Positions 47,225 through 58,726 of a DNA stretch of 64,000 nt are shown in pieces. Position 1 is the first letter of the stretch. Every line of letters begins with the position of its first letter. Made by a program: the position numbers and the translations under genes. The notes under the pieces were generated by a model. The model had not been told where the DNA came from. It saw only the letters and a program-made list of their open reading frames with translations, and did no database searches. This stretch comes from Cryptomeria japonica. Lineage: Eukaryota > Streptophyta > Pinopsida > Cupressales > Cupressaceae. Location of the stretch: positions 611,631,065-611,695,064 of the forward strand of contig NC_081405.1 in the NCBI RefSeq assembly GCF_030272615.1. Direction: 5' to 3'.

Positions 47225-47580
47225 GATAATGCTGATATGAGCATGCTGATTACTGAAATTTGACCAAGTCTGAAATTTATATGAATACTCTAAAATCTAG
47301 AATCTGCATTATAACTCCTAGAGATCTGGAACCACTCTCAAACATCTTGACAATATATACATAAAATATAACTTGCAAATAGAAATGTGACTTATAGTCA
47401 AATGTTATATATTATGTATATATTCCAAGAGAGAGAACACTTTGTGCTTTCTAAGATGAAAAATTTCTATGAAATACATTTGGCATGCGCCAAATATGGT
47501 GCACGCCAAATAAGGCGCACACCAAATGGATTTTTGATTTTTTTTTTTTAATTTGGCGCACACCAAATTTGGCATGCACG
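47225..47580 (-). repeat. Right inner arm and subterminal CCAAAT repeats of element I
   Basis: The inverse counterpart of 39600-39960. It carries TTTGGCATGCGCCAAAT near 47480, GCACGCCAAATAAGG near 47503, CACACCAAATGG near 47518 and two further forms to 47580. Divergence from the left arm includes several small indels, so the arms are not recent copies. Confidence 0.7.
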
Positions 47581-48430
47581 AAACATGCTGCCTTGGAAAA
47601 AACCAAGCCAAAGGCTTGGATTTTACTTGGGCATCCAACCCAAAGGCTTGGACACCCTTCTTAGGCTTGAGACATGTTTTCCAACAAATATTGAAAATTT
47701 TCTTACTTTTTTGTTTGTGCTCTCCGTTAGGTTTGCACGTCTTTCAATGCAATAAAATACACACCACCGTGAAGCTCTCTCTTAGCTATCCAACCATATA
47801 ACTCTTTTCAAATTTTGATAATGTTAAGGTCTTCATCCATAATTTCTTTTGTTAGTGTGTCCATTTTTTGTCAAAAACCAACATGTAGTATTCTGGCTAT
47901 AGATTTTTACTTGTTTATCGAGTTTTTAAAAAAAATACTTTTTTAGAAACTAGACTCCATTCTACATGTACAATTTAAAAAAAAAATTTGATTTTTGATT
48001 AGTTTTCACAAATTTTTAGGGGGAGCACGCTCAAATTTTTATTTTTTAGGATGTGTCCACTTCGAAAATTAGTAAAAAATCATATATTCATTAAATAATT
48101 AGCCAAAAAATCTTGCATAAACTACATGGTGTTAGCTAATTTCTCACTAGAGTGATTTTAAAAATTCAAAAAAAAAGTTGACATTTTAGGGAGAGCACAC
48201 CGGATGCTATGTTATTTTTTTCTGAAAAAATAACATCACTTTGTGTGCTCCCCCTTTTTGAAACCCTTAATCTCTACCATTTTCTAAAAAAAAATAGTAG
48301 TTTAGAAAGTAGACTTGGAGCACTACAACTCTTGTTCTTGCTACGTCCTCATATTTTGAGTGTAACTATGTTCATTTTCTTGTTGAAGTTCAGACTTTGC
48401 TGATTTCAGAAAAAAATGGCATCTTAAGAC
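47581..48430. other. Right-side unique segment of element I
   Basis: About 850 bp with no counterpart near the left end, containing A- and T-runs and no ORF of note. Phrases such as TTTTAGAAACTAGACTCC (47942) and TTTAGAAAGTAGACTTGG (48301), each preceded by a run of A, suggest an internal duplication about 360 bp apart. Confidence 0.45.
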
Positions 48431-48464
48431 CCCTTTTTGGTCCCCCATCTTTGTGCACTTACCC
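48431..48464 (-). repeat. Right TIR of element I
   Basis: TTTTTGGTCCCCCATCTTTGTGCACTTACCC on the plus side, inverse of the left tip apart from one mismatch and one extra terminal base. Followed by ATTCA (48465-48469), the duplicated target. Confidence 0.8.
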
Positions 48465-48469
48465 ATTCA

Positions 48470-49209
48470 TTTTCCCTTTTTCATCCTAGCCATTTTATTT
48501 GAATTAAACAATTCAAATAATTCATGTGGAGCACATGGCTCCTAACTCTAACTCCCTTTTAACCCATTTCCTAAGCCTAACCCCACTAACTCGGGTTTCT
48601 AACCAACCCTATCCTTTCAACCACCCTTGTGACATGTGTGCACATTCCCTTTTTTAAAAATATTTGGAAAAGAATTGAATTTTTTTGGGTGTTTCTCTCC
48701 CAAATAGACATGCGTCTCTTGTAACACTTGTCTTGAGCAATGACACTTGGCCTTGAGAAGGACATTTGTCACCTCCTGAATTACCACTTTTCCTCAAGTG
48801 GGACAAGTGGCACATTCTAAGGCACCTTCATTCCATCATCCTTGCCTATTTAATTCCTCTATTTTCCTTCGTTAATCATCACCTTCATTTGCATAGCATT
48901 GTTACCATGTCAGTTTGAAATTCATAATCCACATCCAACTTAGCTTAGTTTTGCATACTCAACCATTAAGGAGCATTTTCAAGCACCCTTGGAGACATGA
49001 ATTTGAGCACATATCAAAGCAAAAGAACCATAAAATCAAAGGACATTTAGAGTTTTCTATTATTTGATTGTTAATCGTCTTATCTAAATTTCCTTTTTAA
49101 AAGCGTCCTAATCATGAGTTTTTCTGATTTTTGTGGTTCTTAGGTTACACTTAGGTTGTTAGGTTTATGTTTTCAATTGTCTTTATTAGCTCACAATTTT
49201 CCACATACA
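48470..49209 (+). repeat. 3' LTR of element G, right part
   Basis: Resumes the LTR after element I and matches about 31335-32045 of the 5' LTR (GGAGCACATGGCTCCTAAC, CAAGCACCCTTGGAGACAT). It extends about 30 bp beyond the 5' copy to ACATACA; CCTGG (49210-49214) follows. Confidence 0.75.
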
Positions 49210-49214
49210 CCTGG

Positions 49215-49448
49215 ATAGAGTAGGAGGAGGTCTTCTAAAATTCTTCAAGTTTTGGAAGCTTCAAAAGTTTTTTTATGAAATGAAATCCTTCTTATCCTTA
49301 TTAATGTCTTCTCCAATTCATCCTTATTCCATTGCTTGTTTCCTTGCCTTACCCATTTTCCATTCCGGTTAGGGTTTTTGGTCCCAATCTTCCTCCATCC
49401 CAATGGGATAGAATTTGAACCTATTGTTGGTGAGAACATTGAACCCAA
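49215..49448 (-). pseudogene. Gene X, part upstream of element G
   Basis: Minus-strand frames here join the zinc-knuckle frame at 31088 when element G and one target copy are removed: KTSSYSI on this side continues to HVFIFFQC on the other. The open frame at 49245-49448 (with NRNGKWVRQGNKQWNKDELE) is rich in basic residues. One frame change lies near 49255-49275. The true start is not seen. Confidence 0.4.
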
Positions 49449-49833
49449 AACATCTCATTGCCTATCATGCCTCCTCCAAATACTATTCCTCCCATTTGTT
49501 TTCAAAATTTTCCACTTTGTTGGTCCTCTATTGTGCACCAAAAATGCTTCTCTGTGGACGCCATTATTAATTCCTAATATTAGTGTTATTATTAATACCA
49601 ATGTTAACATTTATTTTAATACTAAGCTCTCATTTTTGTACTTAAATTTTAAAAAGGTTGGATTACACCATCATTATCGATGATGTTCAACAATGGAATA
49701 ATATTTACTAGCACTTGCACCAAAAGGAGGTTCAAGGGTTACACTGATAGTGAAACATACTTTGAATAATATACTGGAGGGTAACAAAATTGATTACATT
49801 GAATACATTTGTAGTTAGTTGCTGAGTTATCTT
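49449..49833. other. Short stretch between gene X and element F
   Basis: AT-rich, no supported gene. It may hold the remote 5' part of gene X, but neither strand gives a convincing continuation. Confidence 0.35.
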
Positions 49834-51200
49834 TGTAGACACCCAAATTTGTCTACTTAATTAAATGAATACTTAGTATTTATTTGATTATTTAACCATC
49901 GATCGACAATTAATTAAATTAATATTTAATTAATTCATCTTAACCCTCTTCTCCTATTAATTAAATAAATTATTGAATTTATTTAATTTAATTCATTAAA
50001 CCATGTTCTGACAATTAATTAAATAAATAAAGCATATTTGTTTAATTAACCCCTCTCCACATTTAAATAAATCAACATTTATTTAAAAACACAAATCAAA
50101 TTCCCCTTTTTAAATAAATCAATATTTATTTAAAATCCCACCCCACTTGCATTTTCCTACAAATGCAAGTTGCACACATAAATAGATTTTATTGCTAAAT
50201 AAAATCCTATTTTCTCTCACCCACCAAATCCACTTGCATATCTAACCCTTCTTCTGGACTCTTCTAACCCCTTCTCATTAGCCTAATCCCCCTCTCTAAT
50301 CATTTTCACATCCCTTAAGAAAGGTCACTTCTCAAAACAACTCAAAAGTCTTCAATAACCATTAAAGGATTTGTGTCTCCAACAAGTTAACATCTAAAGT
50401 CTTCTAAAACCATTAAAGGCTCTTACATGACCATAAATGGTTAACTCAAACTCAACCTTTGGTTAGAGACTTTCTCTCTAACTCAACCATTGTTTAACTC
50501 ATGGGCCTCTTCAAGCATTCAATGCTTTGATCATGGTTATCCCTTTTACTCTTGCATAAGAGTTTATCCCTTGGATAATAGATTTATCCAATAACCCAAC
50601 CCACATGAGGTTACCCTCATGTCTCCTCAGGCATTAAATGCTCCTTCCCTCTCCTCTCAAGCAATCTTATGTTGACACTTGTCATCATGGGATTGGGTTG
50701 AAAGTCATCACATGGATCCTAAACCCATCAATATTGACCCTTCACAAGCTCACTCAATCTTAGACATTCAATCAACATTTTTCCCTATAATAGGACCTCA
50801 TTCCCTAAGCAAAAAAAGGAATTAGAGAGTATTAGAGCATTGTTATTATAGTAGAATTTACATAGAGATTAGGAGCTTTCTCATGGCAACTATTTTACAC
50901 TTGCATAGCATTTGTTTATCATCTACAACCATCTTGAATCTCCAAATGAAATCCATGGATAGTGCTAAAAGCTGAGAGCTACACTCCTTTGGGACTTGGA
51001 GAGGGGAGAAATAAGGAAGAAGCATCAAAAGGCATCATGGAAGCATCTTAGGGAGATTTCTCTTCTTCTCCTCTCTTATCTTGCTTTACTTATATGCTTT
51101 TTAATCTTTCTTGATATGTTTGGAATGGTTTTAGTTCTTTGTCTTGGTTTTATGGTTGGAATCAAAGACTAAGAAGTTAAAACTTTTTAACTAACCATTC
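49834..51200 (+). repeat. 5' LTR-like region of element F (3' boundary unresolved)
   Basis: AT-rich start with repeated AATTAATTAAAT words, then a unique stretch with AGCATTAGAGAG-type sequence. Identified from its TGTAGACAC start shared with element G and its position upstream of F gag. I could not find a PBS or the CA end, so the right boundary is a guess. Confidence 0.4.
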
Positions 51201-51214
51201 TGAATTTGTAGATT

Positions 51215-51480
51215 TTCACGCACAGGTCGCGCTTTAGCGCTTTTGTCTCTCGAAGTGGCACTTTTGTCTCTGATTTTGTTCCTAGTTTTTACTTGCATAG
51301 TAGCACTATTGTTCAGTTTAGCGCCTTAGTTGTCTATTATAGTGCTTTTGATTTAATTTAGTGCTTCTGTTGTCTATTGTAGTGCTTTTGCAATGTTATT
51401 GCGCTTTCACTGAAAGTTATAGCGCCTTTGTATAAAGTTGGCGCTTTTGTTTTCCCTCAGATTAACGCTTTTGTATCAGG
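51215..51480 (+). repeat. Degenerate short tandem repeat (AGCGCTTTTGT)
   Basis: About ten variants of a roughly 11-bp core (AGCGCTTTTGT, AGTGCTTTTG, GGCGCTTTTGT) spaced mostly 15-30 bp apart with T-rich spacers. Likely part of the leader or LTR of element F. Confidence 0.6.
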
Positions 51481-51656
51481 TAGAGAGATAATTTTTGTAA
51501 GAAAAATGAAGTTTTAGGCTTGTGAAGCCCACCATTTTGCCCAACTTTTTAGTGGATTTTATAGGTCTAACAGTTTGTTGCAGGTTTTGGAAGGAGTTAG
51601 TTTAAAAGCATTTTAATTTCTTTGCTTTAAAACAAATCTTTCTTGTTTTTCAAACA

Positions 51657-51965
51657 AAGGGATAAAATGAACTTCATTGTCTTTTGGTGCACTTAAAACA
51701 CAACTCAACTTTTCATTTGGTGCATAAAAAAAAAGAACTTCATATTTCTTGTTTTTCATGAAGGGATAAAAAGAACTTCACATTTTCTATTTGGTGCACT
51801 TAAAACACAACTCAAATTTTCATTTGGTGCATTTAAAAAAGAAAAAGGAACTTCATCTTTCTTGTTGTTCACAAAGGGATAAAATGAACTTCATTATCTT
51901 TTGGTGCATTTAAAACACAACTCAACTTTTCATTTGGTGCATAAAAAGAACCTCACATTTACCTT
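51657..51965 (+). repeat. Three tandem copies of a 104-112 bp unit
   Basis: Units begin near 51657, 51761 and 51873 with AAGGGATAAAA, each containing CTTTTGGTGCACTTAAAACA or a close variant and CATTTGGTGCAT. They differ at several positions. The location fits the untranslated leader of element F. Confidence 0.8.
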
Positions 51966-53890
51966 TTTGCTACAAAGGCTACACGAATTTATTTTTGTTG
52001 ACCAAGTTTGCTTTCCAAAAGTTTGTGAAGTGTCAAAATCATTTTCTATCTTGGTTAAAAAGAACACTATGGTTGTTGGAGCAACATCTCCAAAGTAGCA
52101 AATATATCATATTGTAATGAAAGGTTAAAAAGAACAAGACACTATCTTCTCCCTTGGCTCTCGTGGTCCTAGGTGCAAGAGAAAAGTGTTAGTAACACTC
52201 TAAATTTTCTATTTTTAAGAGAGGCCTACCAAGAGACACATCACTCTTGGGAGGACCTTGAGTGGTAAATCCTTCAAGCCACTATAGAAATCACGTGAGA
52301 GCAAAATTTGTAGCCTTGGGTGTAGTTGTTCCTACAATGTAACTTGCCGAAAGGATATATTGGCCCACCGTGAGTTACAAGGCTCTTAAGTGAGTCATTG
52401 CAGAATGAACTTACATCTAAAGACATTGAACATTATTAGACACCTCTTATTTTAGAAGCCCACGTGTTCTATTGATTGAGGATATTTGTGAAAAGTTCAG
52501 TGCAAGATCATATATGGTTTTGCTCCCAAGATACTCACCATACATATTTCCTTGAGTAGAAACATGGCTTTTTGAAAGGCTACTTATCGCTTGATGAAAG
52601 TAGTGACTCCCCTATCATAGGGACCACCTATCTATTATGCTCATGCAATACTTAGTATATCACGTCTTTACCTTCTACGACATGATACATAAGGTATGTA
52701 GTACCAAAGTCGAAAAAATATCAAGTTGTGGGCTGAAAATATCGCAATTGGCCATTACCTTAGGGATAAAAAGTGTTTGAGTTGTCTTCATCTTGTTTCG
52801 TACTAGTGGAAAATTGGGCCAACTTTAGGCCTATAAACATACACGCATTATCGGGGTCAAAAAGTTCATGAATGGGTTGATTTAGACCCACACCTTTTGT
52901 GCCATTTTTGAAAAGGCAAGAATATGTGCTTGTGTTTGACGTGTTTTCTTGTCCAAAGAGTCAACCATTTAAACCAAGCTACACCCCAACAAAAATCTGA
53001 ACAAAATAAATTCACACATTCTTGCAAAAAGCTACCCATGCTTCATGTTTGGAAATCTCTCAAATACGTCAAAAAGTCAATTTATAGAAAAACAAAAAAG
53101 AAGCAAAGTGAGAAGAAAACACAAAAGAGAATAAATTTCTTATACAAAAAACCATAAGTTGTTCAAACATCGCACTTTCATCCATCGATATCATGATTTT
53201 AGTCATGGTTTTACCAATGAATTTGAATTAGAACCACTTGCATCACAAGCTTTCTTTCAAAGAAGGGTTGTATCATATCGTTAGAATCACGGTCAACACA
53301 TTCCTCCATCATACATTCCACAACCCGCAATCACTTATTAGAGATTCCTAGGTTCACATAATCCTACTATATTTTCTTCCATCTTTCTCACTTCAAAATC
53401 ATTTCCAAAATCAATCATCAAATTCATAGTCCCTAAGTAGAAATTGAAAGGTTGACACTCATTCCAAAAACATCAAAAAATCATTTAACTCTCAAAACAA
53501 AGAGGTCTTGTCCTTAGTCCTTTCGAATATTGCTTATCATACCAACAAAATTACTTTCTAGTCTGTCTGTACATTCAGGATCAATCATTCTAAAAGGAAT
53601 TACTAAACATCTAGATAGGTTAAATCTAGTCCATGAGTGCATCCTCTCATTACTAGATAGCTTGTGTTTGTAATAACACAAACCTTGCTACACCTCATCT
53701 CACAATCATTAAGACATCAAACGAGCAATTCTAAAGAGGACTTTGTTGATACCCAACCTTTAGTGTAGGAGATCAAACATCCACAAACACTTCAACTTAT
53801 CATCATCATCATAAAATCTTATAGCTATAAGAAGGGATCACACATCCAATTTTTCATTCATCTCATTCTCAACCACACAGTTTTTCAACC
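51966..53890 (+). other. Element F leader, no gene seen
   Basis: About 1.9 kb with no supported ORF; the 52924-53157 frame is Lys-rich and AT-driven. No tandem repeat or second copy in the window. Confidence 0.45.
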
Positions 53891-54780
53891 ATAAATTTGT
53901 GCTTCTAACATGGCCAGGACTAGGTCTTAGAGTCATTGACAAACTCAAAATGAAATATGGGAAGAAGAAGAAGCAAACGTTAACCCCTTTTCCAGAAGAG
54001 GAGACCCGGATACCCCTACACAAGCACAAATAGAAGACGCACTTAGTGACCCCAGATTTAACAAACTTTTTGAAGAAAAAGGGAAGTGTTGACGCCCATT
54101 TTCTAAAAGTTGCTCAAGAAGGAGCAAAACTTTCCACTGACTTTGACGTATCACAACTTAAGGATATACCAGAACAAGCCCAACATATCCATCGACAAGA
54201 AAAAAATTATGGTGAAAGGGAGGCAAGGAATACACATAACTATGATGATAACTATCAACATGCCAACATCCCCCCTCATCTTACATAAATGGATATATTA
54301 AGACAACAAACAAAATACCTCGCCCAACAAGTGCACTCAGGAAGGACACAAAAGCAATATTCTCTCAAAGATATATGTCCATATCTATTTGATAGAAACA
54401 TATACATGCCTCCTTTCCCACGCATCTTCAACCATATGACATCCACAACACCATCGTTAACAATATTTTTCTTCTTAGCCCAAAAATTTGGTTTGTCACT
54501 GTTGTAGGCTAGTCTTGGACCCTCCTTTTTGTCATTGTATATTTTTACAAGTCCCTTTTTCATAAGGGATTTTTACAAGTCCCTTTTTCATAAGGGATGC
54601 CAATCCATTTTCTTTTTGCAACCATATAAGGTATCAACTTGATATCACAATCCCTAGCAATAGAGAAGCTACTGCCTCATCGTCTTACATTCACCCAACA
54701 AACCTCACCAATCCATCGATCCCTACACCCAAACAAGAAAAGCTAAAAAATGAAAGTACAAGATGAAGGCCCAGGAGAGT
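53891..54780 (+). pseudogene. gag: Element F gag N-terminal remnant
   Basis: Coding-like sequence contains SQLKDIPEQAQHIHRQEKNY and, further on, QQVHSGRTQKQYSL and DRNIYMPPFP, the last resembling the region before the capsid domain in Tat-type gag. The capsid itself is missing: similarity ends near 54430 and is followed by a region with an exact 28-bp tandem duplication (about 54543-54598, TTTTTACAAGTCCCTTTTTC). Stops and a frame change at 54286-54289 interrupt it. Identification is by resemblance. Confidence 0.5.
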
Positions 54781-55346
54781 ATAATATTAGTCAACTTTTC
54801 TATGCTAGCCAACTACCCCTCTCACCTAGGACTTATGAAAAACCACAACAATCACTCAAACTACTTGTTGCATCCCATGCTACTACACTTGATGGATTCA
54901 TACTAGGCAGATCATAGGAACAAGAAACTATTGATGAATATTTGGCACGATGGATCTACAAAGACCCTTCCGACATAGCTAGATAATAGGTTAGGATCCT
55001 GACAAAGAGGTATGGTAAAGGTTTTACCCTAATGCAAAAGATGGGCTATGATGGCCATAGTGCATTAGGATTACACAAGAAAGGTGTACAAGATCCATTG
55101 CAACCATTGTTACAACCACATGATACAATTGGATTCAGATTCAACCCTGGTTCAGGGAGCTCTTCTAAGCTCAGGATTCCAATAAAACATAAGAGGACCA
55201 CTTCTAAGATCACCCCTTCTAGAAATAGGACAATGTCTATTGCAAATCAACCTTTTGGGTGTAAATTTTCAAGTTATGAAAAAACTCCTCAATTTACAGC
55301 AAGGAAAGGAGTTATGTTGCCCACCAAACTATCACTCCTGGGATAA
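54781..55346 (+). pseudogene. Element F pol N-terminal part with G-patch-like motif
   Basis: Decayed frame with LLVASHATTLDGFILGRS, stops near 54917 and 54984-54989, then KRYGKGFTLMQKMGYDGHSA and LGLHKKGVQDPLQP (about 55005-55110), followed by GFRFNPG. The pattern G-Y-x-G-x-x-x-L-G-x-x-x-x-G resembles a G-patch, an RNA-binding motif known in betaretroviral protease and reported in some plant gypsy pol proteins. The neighbouring protease is not recognisable. G-patch status needs a profile search. Confidence 0.5.
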
Positions 55347-55351
55347 AACTC

Positions 55352-56331
55352 TTGTCTATTTCAGACACCCAAGCAACAACAACAACCTCATCAGATAAAA
55401 CCCCTGCAACAACTTTAAACAAACCTTTCACATCAGCAAACATCCCTATAACATATAGTGACAGAGTTCTACAGAGTGATTCCAAGATGGATTCACAGGA
55501 ATACGAGTGGGATTCTTCATTTTCACAATCATCTGACAGGGACACTTTTGAGGTTAATAAATTTGAAGGAGATGCATTTATTAAAACCTTTTGGGACCTA
55601 GTTGATGAGGATACTTCAACAACAAATAGGTCACCTCCCGAGCAAGATTACAAAGAGGATAGTAGTAACGATGACCTTGGTTCCTCTGTACTTACCATAA
55701 TCAATGTATCCTATGAACTTAACTTGATCGATGAGGAAATGCCAATTATTCATCCCGAACTCATTGAGTGGAACCCGCAAGATCCCCCACACCTTGACAC
55801 CTTCCAAAATGATGATGCAATCATAGACCTTCTTGAATTATGGGATGACATACTAAGTGGGGATCACAAAGCTGGGTATGCTATTGAACTTAACAACGTA
55901 ACTTACTTTGGAGAGAATGCCAAACCTTTCAGTCACAAAAATATTACAATCAAACAAGATCCTCAAATGAAAACCACACTATGGTACTTGTGGAAACAAA
56001 AAGAGTAAAAACAAAGGACGTATCCAATGGTGAAAACCTCTTTGAGGCACCTGAGGATGGAAGGTTTGACATTCTCTCCTTTAGCACTAATCATGAGAGA
56101 TTGTCTATTCTCATAAAAGAAACAAAGGAAGTCAATCTGGGGGCACCTGAATATTCACACATACTACATCTAGCAAAATCACCGACTCCAGTAGAAGATC
56201 TTGATTTTACAGAGTTCTTTCGAAAGAAACAAATCAATTTTACGTGGTTCTATGCTGACATACCAGGACTTGATCCAGAACTAGTAATACATCACTTAAC
56301 AATAGCAAAAGGAGCTAAACCAATAAAATAA
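55352..56331 (+). pseudogene. Element F pol linker (acidic region before RT)
   Basis: An Asp/Glu/Ser-rich segment (55352-56008) is followed, after a frame change near 55985, by DFTEFFRKKQINFTWFYADI and PGLDPELVIHHLTIAKGAKP. The latter is the usual Tat/gypsy motif (W-x-Y-x-D-M/I-P-G-L/I-D-P) just upstream of RT. It ends at a TAA (56329-56331) that replaces a likely Gln codon; the frame then continues into RT without shift. Confidence 0.65.
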
Positions 56332-57126
56332 AAGCTTAGAAAGATGCATCCCCAGATCACGCTATTAGTAAAAGCTGAACTCAAAAAGCTATTAGATGTG
56401 GGTTTCATAAGACCCATTGACTATACAAAATGGATCTCCAACTTGGTACCAGTGGCAAAACCAACTAGGGGCATCCATATCTGTATATATTTTAGAGATC
56501 TAAACAACGAATATATTAAGGATGACTTCCCTGTTCCAAACATTGATATGATCATAGACCTTACAACAGGACATGCAATGCTATCACTCATGGATGGCTT
56601 TTTAGGATACGACTAGATAAATATTGCTCCAAAGGATCAACACAAAATAGCTTTTACATGCCCATGGGGTACATACTCTTGGAAAGTAATGCCATTCGGT
56701 CTCAAGAATGCTATCACCACATATCAAAGGGCAATGAATGCCATCTTCCATGATATGATGCATACATTGATGGAAGACTATGTGGATGATTTACTAGCTA
56801 AATCTTTAACTAGAGAGGATCACCTCCCTGTACTGGAAAAAATATTCAATAGATTGAAGCAATATAATGTATGCCTAAATCCAAAGAAGTGTGTCTTTAG
56901 GGTAACCTTCGAGAAGCTCCTAGGATACATTGTCTCAAACAAAGGAATTGAGGTTGATCCCACAAAGGTCAAAGCAATTATGGAAATGCCACCTCCTAGG
57001 AACATCAGTCAATTAAGAACATTACAAGGAAGGCTACAATCAATCTGGCTATTCATTGCACAATTGGCTGACAAATGTCATCCCTTCACACATTTGCTTC
57101 ACAAGAATGTTCATTTCAAATGGTAA
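56332..57126 (+). pseudogene. Element F reverse transcriptase
   Basis: Ty3-type RT in frame 1: LKKLLDVGFIRPIDYTKWIS, LVPVAKPTRG, YFRDLNNEY, then a TAG at 56614-56616 in place of Gln, INIAPKDQHKIAFTCPWGTY, MPFGLKNAITTYQRAM and the catalytic YVDD at 56779-56790. The thumb and connection region (GIEVDPTKVKAIMEMPPP) follows and the frame stops at 57124-57126. The catalytic residues are intact. It would copy element RNA to DNA if translated. Confidence 0.85.
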
Positions 57127-57447
57127 GAGAATTTCTAGCAAGCATTCTAGCAGCTAAAGGAATACTTAATGATGCCACCATTACTGATGCCACCATCTCT
57201 AGACAGTCTGTTATTGTTATACATATTAGCTATAGCTATGGCCTTAGGCGTCTTACTCGCACAACATAATGCAAAATGAAAGAATGTGCAATATACTACA
57301 TTTCTAGAATACAAGTAGGGTATGAACTCAATTATACCCCTATTGAACTAGCTTGTCTAGCAGTAATTTTGGTAGCCACCAAATTTAGGCACTACATGTT
57401 GACACACAATATACAACTCATTGCCAAGATAGATCCACTCAAGTATC
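57127..57447 (+). pseudogene. Element F RNase H N-terminal part, cut by element E
   Basis: Shifted frames retain pieces of the RNase H-like domain: ELNYTPIELACLAVILVATK, FRHYMLTHNIQLIAKIDPLK. The frame is cut after KIDPLKY at 57447, where the LTR of element E begins. GTATC (57443-57447) should be the duplicated target; the partner lies beyond the window. Confidence 0.65.
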
Positions 57448-58707
57448 TGTAGTGTCCTAAAATTGTGACACTTGCAATTTCGACCACATTTGGGTCTTCA
57501 TGATGGTGACGCAACACTGAACCTGAATGGAGACCTCGAAACTTGTTTATGACATCAAAAACTGCATTTTTCAGCACCCTAGCCTGATTCCTCCTTGCAC
57601 CCTACTGTCCCTGGAGGTGGGACCATGGTGCCCAATGCCCTAGTCCTTCAGGACCATGGCACCCAGTGCCCTAGTCCCCCAGGACCATGGCACCCAGCGC
57701 CCTGGTCCCTGGCCCTATTTTTGGGCCCGGTCTCTTTTGGGTCTCAGGTCTTTAACTTTGCAAATCGGAAAATAATCTTCCTAGGTCACCCTAAGGTCGG
57801 AAAAATCAGTCTTTTAACCCTAATTGACAAGTATATAAACTACATTTCCTCTCCCATTTTGGTAGATGGAAAAAAGGTGGAAGCGACATTCAAACATTCA
57901 AGCATTCAAGCATTCAAGCATTCAAGCATTCCTTCAAGCAATTGAGCATTCTAAGTTTCCATTCAAGGCTAAGTGTTGCATTCAAGACAAGGATTCAACC
58001 ATTGAAGAGGAGATCACATACAACATACAACATACAACAACATTTACACCTTCGCATGTAAGAATACAAACATTCTTACAACAAGGTATTGGTACTTTAT
58101 TACATTACAATCATTTACATTTACAACATTTCTCATTTCTTGGTTAATTCCAAAACTGGGGTTTGACCTAAGGGCAAACCCCTAATCCCTAACCCCCCAA
58201 TCATCCTCTCTTTTATGTGTGTAGGTTGCAGGTACGTGGCTGTAATTGAAGATCTGGAATCCTTATGCAGAGACAAACAGATCCCCCTTCGTTTCACGGA
58301 TTTTTTAGAGGACCGTGTGCACGCCGGGCACCATCGTCCCGTCAACTTTCGCTCAAATTTGCAGGACAGCGTCATCTCGACATTTTACTACTAATTCCAG
58401 GTCCACAGCTTCATCTCATATCCCTATCTCTGTTTATAAGCAAATCTTTCTTACTTTACATGCATTCCTAGTTGAATCTTTCTATCTACATTCTTTACAA
58501 AAGAGGGTTGCCTTGTTGTCTTAACCCTTGAAACTCATTTAGAATCCAATCTTGCATTGTGTGGGTTTGGATCTTGTGGGTTTCAACCCCTCTTTTGAAT
58601 GTAAAGTCTCTCTTAAGTGAAAACCGTCAACCCTAGTGACCCCCTTTCTCTCTCCTTGGAGTGGTGGGGGGAACACTTAGGGTTCGATTGCGATTTTCCG
58701 CTTTACA
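57448..58707 (+). repeat. 5' LTR of element E
   Basis: Begins TGTAGTGTCCTAAAATTGTG, paralleling the D LTR start TGCAGTGTCATAAAATTGTG, and ends CCGCTTTACA before the PBS. It is about 1.26 kb, in the range of D (1.1-1.2 kb). A run of ATTCAAGC repeats (about 57890-57945) and a 31-bp minisatellite are internal. Confidence 0.8.
57620..57710 (+). repeat. Three-copy 31-bp minisatellite in the E LTR
   Basis: Units of GGACCATGGCACCCAGTGCC followed by CTAGTCC-type sequence start near 57620, 57651 and 57682. Related GGACC/CCATGG-rich words occur at the equivalent place in solo LTR H (32470-32540); the D LTR has a GC-rich block of similar position (3600-3690). Confidence 0.78.
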
Positions 58708-58726
58708 TTTTGGTGAACCCGACGTG
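58708..58726 (+). other. Putative primer-binding site of element E
   Basis: TTTTGGTGAACCCGACGTG directly after the LTR, shared with element D apart from transitions. The tRNA is not assigned. Confidence 0.62.

Larger units (their letters stand above)
49834..57447 (+). mobile_element. Element F: Tat-like Ty3/gypsy retrotransposon, cut by element E
   Basis: Starts TGTAGACACCCAAATTTG at 49834, closely resembling the 3' LTR start of element G. Gag-like, G-patch-like and RT coding sequences follow on the plus strand. The RNase H frame is interrupted at 57447 by the 5' LTR of element E. The rest of F lies outside the window, so its second LTR and target duplication cannot be tested. Confidence 0.62.
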
